NCBI RefSeq assembly: GCF_036387535.1
Contig: NZ_DASVTO010000063.1
Span: forward strand, 1-22,900
DNA length: 22,900 bases
DNA from: Sphingomonas_R sp036387535
Lineage (GTDB): Bacteria; Pseudomonadota; Alphaproteobacteria; Sphingomonadales; Sphingomonadaceae
Reading direction: 5' to 3'
This document shows, in pieces, positions 17,585 through 22,900 of the stretch. The first letter of the stretch is position 1. The number at the start of each line of letters is the position of its first letter. The notes under the pieces were generated by a model that was given only the letters and a program-made list of their open reading frames with translations, was not told where the DNA came from and ran no database searches. Both the position numbers and the translations under genes were made by a program.

Positions 17585-18031
17585 TTACGCCGCCAGCGCG
17601 ACCTGCTGCGGGACGCGCTCGACGATATGGTCGAGCTGCAGCAACAGGATCATGCGCTCGCCGGCATTGACCAGCCCGGCCAGCAATGCGCCGGTATGGC
17701 TGATGCCGGTATCCGGCACCGGCTGCATGTCGGTCGTTTCGAAGCTGGCGACATCGTCGACCGCATCGACGATCAGGCCCTGCAACTGATCCTCGACCTG
17801 AACGACGATGATGACGTTGCGTTCGTTCGGATTTGTCACGCCCCAGCCCAGCCGCTGCCGCAGGTCCAGCACCGGCACCGCGGTGCCGCGCAGGTTGACG
17901 ACGCCCAGGATGTGGGCGGGCGTGCCCGGCAGCGGCGTTGCCGGCTGCCACACCCGGATTTCGCGGATCGCCATGATGTCGATCCCGAGAAACTGCTCGC
18001 CGATCTGGCAGGTGATAAGCTTCTGCGTCAT
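17585..18031 (-). CDS. cheW: CheW-like chemotaxis coupling protein
   Basis: A 148-residue cytoplasmic adaptor of the CheW family that links chemoreceptors to the CheA kinase. It shows the typical start QKLITCQIGEQFLGIDIMAIREI, then PGTPAHILGVVNLRGTAVPVLDLRQRLG (the N-L-R-G core) and, later, the V-D-x-V motif IVDAVDDVASF, giving the two five-stranded barrels. AGGA lies 8 bases before ATG 18031. It is not flanked by other chemotaxis genes. The gene on one side is ligD (convergent) and on the other a glycosidase (divergent), so it is either an orphan coupling protein or part of a dispersed pathway. The length and start look complete. Confidence 0.93.
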   Translation of the reverse strand: MTQKLITCQIGEQFLGIDIMAIREIRVWQPATPLPGTPAHILGVVNLRGTAVPVLDLRQRLGWGVTNPNERNVIIVVQVEDQLQGLIVDAVDDVASFETTDMQPVPDTGISHTGALLAGLVNAGERMILLLQLDHIVERVPQQVALAA

Positions 18032-18175
18032 GCGTTCATCCTAGCCAAGGAGCATAGCTTAGGACGAACCTCTTAACGAAAGCTCTCCGCGCACCACGAT
18101 GACCTGGGGCCTAGTGAAAATCGAACGGTCGCGGTAACGACCGCCGGTGCTCGCCGTCTGCCGCGGAGTTTCATC

Positions 18176-20095
18176 GTGTTTTCTGCCCTCGCCCTGCTCC
18201 TCGCGCCGATGTCGGCCACGGCTACCCCGGCGACGTTGCCGGCCATCTTTCCGGCCCCCGCGGCAATGCGCCTCAATGGCGAGCGCGTTGCCGTCGGCGC
18301 CGACGTCCGGTTGCTGCTCACTGGCGATGTCGATGCCGAAACCGAACGGCTTGTCCGCGGCGCACTCACGCGGGCCGGCGCGATCCGGATCCGGCGGGTG
18401 CGAAGCGTCAGGGACGGGCGCGGCACGACGGTGGTCATCGTGGGGCTGGCCCGGGACAAGGCCGTCCGCGCGGCGCTTGCGGAACTCGGCAGCGACCCCG
18501 CCGGTGCCATGGCGCCGGAAGGCTATACGCTGGTCAGCCGCAACGATGCCGGCGGCGGCATCGTCCTGCTCGCGGGCCATGACGGTGACGGCACCTATTA
18601 TGCCGCGCAGACGCTCCGCCAGCTCGTCGCGCCGGGCAGCATCGCCGCGGTTCGGATCGCTGATCATCCCGCCACCGCCATCCGCGGCACGATCGAGGGA
18701 TTTTACGGCAAACCCTGGACCACCGCCGCCCGCATCGATCACCTTGCTTTCCTCGGCGACGTGAAGGCGAATACCTACATTTACTCGCCAAAAGACGATC
18801 CCTACGCACGCGACCGTTGGCGCGCGCGGTATCCCGATGCCGCATTCGCGGATCTGAAGACGCTGGTCGATGCCGCGCGCCGCCATCATGTCCGCTTCAC
18901 CTATGCGATCTCACCCGGCGTTTCGATCTGCTATTCGGATCCGGCAGACCTGCGGGCGATCCAGGACAAGTTCCAGCGCTTCCATGATATCGGCGTGCGA
19001 TCCTTCTACATCGCGCTCGACGATATCAGCTACACGAAATGGAATTGCGATGCCGACCGGGCCGCCCTCGGCGCGCCGGGCGAGGCGGCGGCAGGCCGCG
19101 CGCAGGCCCGGTTCATCAATGCCGTCCAGACCCGCTTTGCCGACACGCATCCCGGCACGCGGCCGATACTCATGGTGCCGACCGAATATTATGACGCAAA
19201 GGAATCCGCTTACAAGACCGCGCTGCGCGACGCGCTCGACCCGCGCGTCACCATCCAGTGGACGGGCACCGACGTGGTTCCGCCCGCCATCGCGATCGCC
19301 GATGCGAAGGCCGCAACCAAGGCGTTCGGCCGCCCGACGCTGCTGTGGGACAATTATCCCGTCAACGACTATGCGCAGTCCGCTGGGCGGCTGTTGATGG
19401 CGCCGTATGACCGCCGGATGGCCGGGCTTGCCGATCAGCTTGCCGGGATCGTGGTCAACCCGATGAACCAGGCGTCGGCCAGCAAGATCGCGACCTTCGG
19501 CGCCGCTGCCTTCGCCTGGAACGACCGGGATTATGACGCCGACCGCGGCTGGCATGCTGCCGCCCGCTATCTGGCGGGGGATGATCCCGACACCACCGCC
19601 GCATTGCTCACCTTCCTCGACACGCAACATCTCGCACCCACCTTCGGCGAGCAGCCGTGGCAGCCGCAGGCGCCCGCGCTCAAGCGCCGCATCGATGCCG
19701 TCCGCGATGCGCTGGCCGATCCGCGCGCGACGGACCGTGATGCTGCACTGGCAGCGCTTGCGGACGCGGCCCGGGATCTGGCGACCGCACCGGACCGGAT
19801 CCGCGCGGGCATCGCGGATCGCGCGTTTATGGACGAGGCCCGCCCGTGGCTAGACGCGCTTGCGCTCTGGGGTCGCGCGCTGCAGGCCAGTGTCCGGGGG
19901 CTGCAGGCTGCCCAGACGGGTGGCCCCGCCGCGCGCGGACAGTTTGATCAAGCCGCCGCGCTTGCGGCGCAGGCGGCGGCGATCCGCAGCATCCCTGGCG
20001 CCACCCGCCCGGAAGGTCCGATCCGCGTCGCCGATGGCGTGCTTGATCGCTTCATCCTCGACGCCCCCACCCTGATCGGCATCACCGGGCCGTGA
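18176..20095 (+). CDS. Secreted GH84 beta-N-acetylglucosaminidase
   Basis: Predicted to remove terminal N-acetylglucosamine from glycans by substrate-assisted hydrolysis, the mechanism of O-GlcNAcase and hyaluronidase-type enzymes. A signal peptide of about 17 residues (MFSALALLLAPMSATATPA) points to export. Residues 20-165 form a non-catalytic N-terminal domain with HDGDGTYYAAQTLRQLV, then the TIM barrel begins at RGTIEGFYGKPWT (170-182). The paired aspartates of the family are Asp282-Asp283 in IALDDIS, and MVPTEYY, WTGTDV and LWDNYPVNDY complete the site. The C-terminal 150 residues are Ala-rich helices. The 639-residue length is normal. The start is GTG with GGAG seven bases upstream. The natural substrate is unknown; bacterial or environmental glycans are more likely than host O-GlcNAc. 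Confidence 0.9.
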   Translation: MFSALALLLAPMSATATPATLPAIFPAPAAMRLNGERVAVGADVRLLLTGDVDAETERLVRGALTRAGAIRIRRVRSVRDGRGTTVVIVGLARDKAVRAALAELGSDPAGAMAPEGYTLVSRNDAGGGIVLLAGHDGDGTYYAAQTLRQLVAPGSIAAVRIADHPATAIRGTIEGFYGKPWTTAARIDHLAFLGDVKANTYIYSPKDDPYARDRWRARYPDAAFADLKTLVDAARRHHVRFTYAISPGVSICYSDPADLRAIQDKFQRFHDIGVRSFYIALDDISYTKWNCDADRAALGAPGEAAAGRAQARFINAVQTRFADTHPGTRPILMVPTEYYDAKESAYKTALRDALDPRVTIQWTGTDVVPPAIAIADAKAATKAFGRPTLLWDNYPVNDYAQSAGRLLMAPYDRRMAGLADQLAGIVVNPMNQASASKIATFGAAAFAWNDRDYDADRGWHAAARYLAGDDPDTTAALLTFLDTQHLAPTFGEQPWQPQAPALKRRIDAVRDALADPRATDRDAALAALADAARDLATAPDRIRAGIADRAFMDEARPWLDALALWGRALQASVRGLQAAQTGGPAARGQFDQAAALAAQAAAIRSIPGATRPEGPIRVADGVLDRFILDAPTLIGITGP

Positions 20096-20096
20096 C

Positions 20097-20115
20097 GATC
20101 GCCCCGCCCGCGATC
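20097..20115. terminator. Small hairpin between convergent genes
   Basis: GATCGC (20097-20102) pairs with GCGATC (20110-20115) around a 7-base loop in the 18-base gap after the glycosidase gene, reaching the stop of the 50-residue gene. The stem is short and there is no T-run. Confidence 0.35.
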
Positions 20116-20266
20116 AGCTACTCGCCGCGCGCAACAGCGCTGCGACCAGTGCGTGGATCGGTTCGCGCAGGATCACGATCACCGCGATGAACGCCGCCGG
20201 CCAGCGCAGGGCTTCGATGATCCGGACGGTGAATTCCCGCCAGTCCATGTTCTTCGGTTCGTTCAT
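20114..20266 (-). CDS. 50-residue single-pass membrane protein, unknown function
   Basis: A small protein beginning MNEPKNMDWREFTVRIIE and ending HALVAALLRAASS. A hydrophobic stretch at about residues 21-33 (RWPAAFIAVIVILRE), flanked by charged residues, would make one membrane helix, and the last 12 residues are amphipathic. Third positions are G/C-rich as in its neighbours. A G-rich sequence (GGGGG) lies about 8 bases upstream of ATG 20266. It ends at 20114, convergent with the glycosidase gene, and its start is 51 bases past the LysR gene's stop in the same direction, so it may share the regulator's transcript. I do not recognise a named family. Confidence 0.65.
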   Translation of the reverse strand: MNEPKNMDWREFTVRIIEALRWPAAFIAVIVILREPIHALVAALLRAASS

Positions 20267-20317
20267 GCCATTCGCCCCCACTTATTCCCGCGCACAACGC
20301 ACCGTCGCGGGATTGTT

Positions 20318-21253
20318 TCATTCCGCGGTCATGACGGCGTCCGGCCGCGCCCATGCCGCCCGGCTCAGCCGCTCGGCCAGATAGTCGATCAGCAGGCTCA
20401 CCCGCGCCGGGCGGTGGCCGCCCGCCGGGGTGACCAGGTGCAGGCTGATGTCGGGCATCCGCCAGGTCGGCAACAGCTCTTCCAGCGCGCCGCTGGCCAG
20501 TTCCTGCCACACCATGAAATCGGGTTGGACCGCGATCCCCAGCCCCGCGACCAACGCCGGCGTCAGCGCATCGGCATTGTTCGCGCCCAGCCGGGCGATC
20601 GGCGTCACCTGATACTCGCCCTCGGTGGCGTGGATCAGCCGCACCGTGCCGGGTGGCGCCAGGTTGGTGTAGAACAGCCCGTGATGCTGTTCCAGGTCGC
20701 GCGGATGCGCCGGCCGGCCATGCCGGTCCAGATAGGCGGGCGCCGCGACCAGTGGCCGCCGGACGGTGCAGAGCCGCCGCGCGCGCAACGCGGAGTCCGC
20801 CATCGACGCGATCCGTAGCGCCACATCGATGCCGCCCGCGACCAGATCGACCTGCGCGTCGCTCAATTGCATGTCGATGCTGATGTCGGGATGGCGTTCC
20901 AGAAAGGCCGGCAACAGCGGCGCCACATGCCGCAGCCCGAACGACATCGGCATCGCCAGCACGATGCGCCCGCGCGGGGCGGACGCCTGCGCCGACGCTT
21001 CGTCCTCCGCCGCTTCGCCATCGGCCAGGATGCGGCGGGCGCGGTCCAGCACGCCGCGGCCGCTTTCGGTCAGCGCCAGCTGGCGCGAGGTCCGGTGCAA
21101 CAACGCCACGCCCAGCCGCTGCTCCAACCGGGTCACCGCCTTGGACACCGTCGGCTTCGACAGCCGCAGCGCATCGGCCGCACCGGCGAAGGATCCGCGC
21201 TCCACGACCTTCGCGAAGATCGCCCAGGCCTCCAGATCCGGTACCAACGACAT
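20318..21253 (-). CDS. LysR-family transcriptional regulator
   Basis: A 311-residue DNA-binding regulator. Residues about 4-65 are the winged helix-turn-helix, opening LEAWAIFAKVVERGSFAGAADAL and continuing KPTVSKAVTRLEQRLGVALLHRTSR. From about residue 90 comes the periplasmic-binding-protein-like effector domain. AGGAAA precedes ATG 21253. It is divergent from a pirin gene across 107 bases that hold three TCATTG repeats, the usual arrangement for a LysR regulator and its target, so it probably controls that pirin gene and itself. The effector is unknown. The domain order and length are complete. Confidence 0.95.
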   Translation of the reverse strand: MSLVPDLEAWAIFAKVVERGSFAGAADALRLSKPTVSKAVTRLEQRLGVALLHRTSRQLALTESGRGVLDRARRILADGEAAEDEASAQASAPRGRIVLAMPMSFGLRHVAPLLPAFLERHPDISIDMQLSDAQVDLVAGGIDVALRIASMADSALRARRLCTVRRPLVAAPAYLDRHGRPAHPRDLEQHHGLFYTNLAPPGTVRLIHATEGEYQVTPIARLGANNADALTPALVAGLGIAVQPDFMVWQELASGALEELLPTWRMPDISLHLVTPAGGHRPARVSLLIDYLAERLSRAAWARPDAVMTAE

Positions 21254-21360
21254 GCCGTTTCCTTCATTGATTCATTGCCATCATTGCACCTTCTTGCATC
21301 CGCGCGATAGACTATGTTGGTGTCCAGCGGCCGATCACCGGCCTCATGCGGGAGTATCCC
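21254..21360. promoter_or_regulatory. Divergent LysR/pirin promoter region with TCATTG repeats
   Basis: Three copies of TCATTG lie at 21264-21269, 21272-21277 and 21281-21286, spaced 8 and 9 bases, within 35 bases of the LysR start. A TTGCAC with a TAGACT 18 bases further on is a possible promoter toward pirin. The repeats are candidates for regulator binding. Confidence 0.5.
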
Positions 21361-22059
21361 ATGATCGATCTTCGCCCTTTCGCCTCGCTTGGTGGCGCCA
21401 ACCATGGCTGGCTGGATGCCAGGCATCATTTCTCCTTTGCCGGCTATCATGATCCCGCGCGGATGGGCTGGGGCAGCCTGCGCGTCTGGAACGACGACGT
21501 GATCGCCGCGAACAGCGGATTTCCACCGCATCCGCACCGTGACATGGAAATCATCACCTATGTCCGCGAAGGCGCGATCACGCACAAGGACAGCCTGGGC
21601 AATATCGGCCGGACCGAGGCCGGCGATGTTCAGGTCATGTCCGCCGGCACCGGCATCACCCACGCGGAATATAATGTCGAGGACGTCGAAACACGGATCT
21701 TCCAGATCTGGATCGTACCCACCAGTCGCGGCGTCGCGCCCAGCTGGGGCGCACGGCCCTTCCCCCGCGGCGAGCGATCCGGCCGGTTCGTGACGCTGGC
21801 ATCGGGTTTCGCGGACGACGCCGACGCCCTGCCGATCCGGACCAACGCGCGCATCGTGGGCGCCACCATCAAGGCCGGCGAAACCGTCGACTATGCGCTC
21901 GGCAAGGATCGCCGCGGCTACCTCGTCCCCGCGACCGGCGCGGTGCGCATCGACGGAGTGACGGTCAACGCCCGCGACGGCGCCGCCCTGCGCGACATCG
22001 AAACGCTCCGGGTGACCGCATTGGAAGACAGCGAACTGATCCTGGTCGACGCGGCCTGA
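21361..22059 (+). CDS. Pirin-family protein (cupin)
   Basis: A 232-residue double-cupin protein of the pirin family, cytoplasmic. Bacterial members include quercetin 2,3-dioxygenases and proteins that bind metabolic enzymes. The four metal ligands are all present: His57 and His59 in PHPHRDMEIITYV, His101 and Glu103 in GTGITHAEYN, at nearly the same positions as in human pirin. The N-terminal cupin (about 10-125) is well conserved and the C-terminal one is more divergent. ATG 21361 is preferred because GGGAG lies 7 bases upstream; an earlier in-frame ATG at 21346 would contain that site. The divergent LysR gene is its likely regulator. Dioxygenase activity cannot be settled from the sequence. 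Confidence 0.93.
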   Translation: MIDLRPFASLGGANHGWLDARHHFSFAGYHDPARMGWGSLRVWNDDVIAANSGFPPHPHRDMEIITYVREGAITHKDSLGNIGRTEAGDVQVMSAGTGITHAEYNVEDVETRIFQIWIVPTSRGVAPSWGARPFPRGERSGRFVTLASGFADDADALPIRTNARIVGATIKAGETVDYALGKDRRGYLVPATGAVRIDGVTVNARDGAALRDIETLRVTALEDSELILVDAA

Positions 22060-22074
22060 CCGACAGCAGGAAAC

Positions 22075-22105
22075 GCCCCCTTCCCTTTCCTTTGGGGAAG
22101 GGGGC
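22075..22105. terminator. C-rich/G-rich hairpin between convergent pirin and kup
   Basis: GCCCCCTTCCC (22075-22085) pairs with GGGAAGGGGGC (22095-22105) around a 9-base loop, 15 bases after the pirin stop and followed by a G-rich run to about 22125. It could end both convergent transcripts. The shape resembles repeat elements common between sphingomonad genes. Confidence 0.65.
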
Positions 22106-22170
22106 TGGCGGTGGGGGCTGTGGGACGATGATCACGCCCGATCAGCCCCGCGCAAACCCCAGACCAGACA

Positions 22171-22900
22171 TCAGATCTCGACCTGGCTGCCCAGTTCCAC
22201 CACCCGGTTGCTCGGCAGCTTGAAGAACTCCATCGCCGTTTCCGCATTGCGCAGCATCCAGGCGAAGAATTGTTCCCGCCAGCGCGCCATGCCCGGCCGG
22301 CTGGACGAAATCAGCGTCTGTCGCCCCAGAAAGTAGCTGGTATCCATCGGTCGGAACGGGCCGCCCCCCACCGCTACCGTCGCCAGCGCGCCGGGAACGT
22401 CGATTTCCTGCATGAAGCCGTAATGCAGGATGACCCGCCAGAATCCGTGGCCGAGATCCTCGACGCTGCCGCAGCGTCGATCCTCGACCAGCGGCACGCC
22501 CTCGATCGCGACGGTCAGGATGACGACGCGCTCGTGCAGCACGCGATTATGTTTCATGTTGTGGAGCAGCGCGGACGGTACCCCCTTTGGCGACGCCGAC
22601 AGGAACACCGCGGTGCCGGGTACGCGTCCCACCGATCCGGCGGCGGACCGGATGAACACGTCGACCGGCATCGTGCTTTCATCGAGGCGGACGCGCAACA
22701 GCCGGCGCCCGGTCGCCCAGGTCGTCAGGACAGTGAAAGCGATCGCGCCAATCAACAGCGGAAACCATCCGCCATCCGGGATCTTGGTCATGTTCGACGC
22801 CAGATAGGCGCCGTCGATCAGCAGGAACACGCCCGTCACCACTGCGATCGTCCAGGGCCTCCACTTCCACACCGTCGCCGACAGCACGCCCAGCATGCAT
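22171..22900 (-). CDS. kup: Kup potassium transporter, C-terminal part (5' end beyond the window)
   Basis: The C-terminal 240 or so residues of a Kup/TrkD low-affinity potassium uptake protein of the inner membrane. The visible part starts in the last membrane helices (WTIAVVTGVFLLIDGAYLASN, then GGWFPLLIGAIAFTVLTTW), followed by the cytoplasmic domain with the family features GTAVFLSASPKGVPSALLHNMKHN, HERVVILTV, FWRVILHYGFMQE and TSYFLGRQTL, and ends VELGSQVEI. Full-length proteins have about 620-650 residues, so some 400 residues lie to the right. The ATG at 22896 is internal, not the start. Confidence 0.93.
   Translation of the reverse strand, partial: CMLGVLSATVWKWRPWTIAVVTGVFLLIDGAYLASNMTKIPDGGWFPLLIGAIAFTVLTTWATGRRLLRVRLDESTMPVDVFIRSAAGSVGRVPGTAVFLSASPKGVPSALLHNMKHNRVLHERVVILTVAIEGVPLVEDRRCGSVEDLGHGFWRVILHYGFMQEIDVPGALATVAVGGGPFRPMDTSYFLGRQTLISSSRPGMARWREQFFAWMLRNAETAMEFFKLPSNRVVELGSQVEI

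Noticed and set aside
18147..18764. Plus-strand ORF overlapping the start of the GH84 gene
   Set aside because: Arg/Pro/Ser-rich shadow frame. The GTG at 18176 has the ribosome site and a signal peptide.

Overview
The window looks like chromosomal DNA of a GC-rich alphaproteobacterium, most likely a sphingomonad (Sphingomonas or a close relative). This rests on high GC, strong G/C third positions, the gene families seen (DUF481 outer-membrane protein, secreted cyclophilin with an N-Y-V-A-Q-W-G-D motif, several tiny conserved-looking proteins) and the C-rich/G-rich intergenic hairpin near the right end. No database search was possible, so the genus is inferred. No phage, integrase, IS element or CRISPR array is visible.

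Layout. 1-2228 (+): 3' part of an HSL-type alpha/beta hydrolase, overlapping by 4 bases the Nudix RNA pyrophosphohydrolase rppH, then a DUF481 beta-barrel protein. 2352-5628 (-): aconitase acnA followed downstream by two very small basic or helical proteins. 5944-7593: a repeat-rich lipoprotein (+) converging on a secreted cyclophilin (-), then tRNA-Ser(GGA) (+). 7894-11521 (+): katG with a strong hairpin terminator, a PhzF-family isomerase, a 53-residue protein and a possible 32-residue ORF. 11542-13584 (-): a fused enoyl-CoA hydratase/3-hydroxyacyl-CoA dehydrogenase. 13700-17519: a non-homologous end-joining locus, with a KTSC-domain gene and ku on the minus strand and ligD divergent on the plus strand. 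17585-20095: a lone cheW (-) divergent from a secreted GH84 glycosidase (+). 20114-22059: a 50-residue membrane protein (-), then a LysR regulator (-) divergent from a pirin gene (+). 22171-22900 (-): 3' part of the potassium transporter kup, cut by the window edge.

The most notable region is the end-joining locus. ligD is open from 14940 to 17519 in one frame except for a single in-frame TAG at 15402-15404 inside the phosphoesterase domain. Everything on both sides reads as conserved LigD, so this is either a recent nonsense mutation, a sequencing error, or a split enzyme made by re-initiation or readthrough. A KTSC-domain protein of unknown function sits directly upstream of ku in the same apparent operon, and a 15-base palindrome lies immediately before the ligD start.

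The other genes are mostly housekeeping or stress functions (central metabolism, peroxide defence, RNA 5'-end processing, fatty-acid oxidation, potassium uptake) in short independent transcription units separated by GC-rich hairpins. Several small genes were delimited by ribosome-binding sites.
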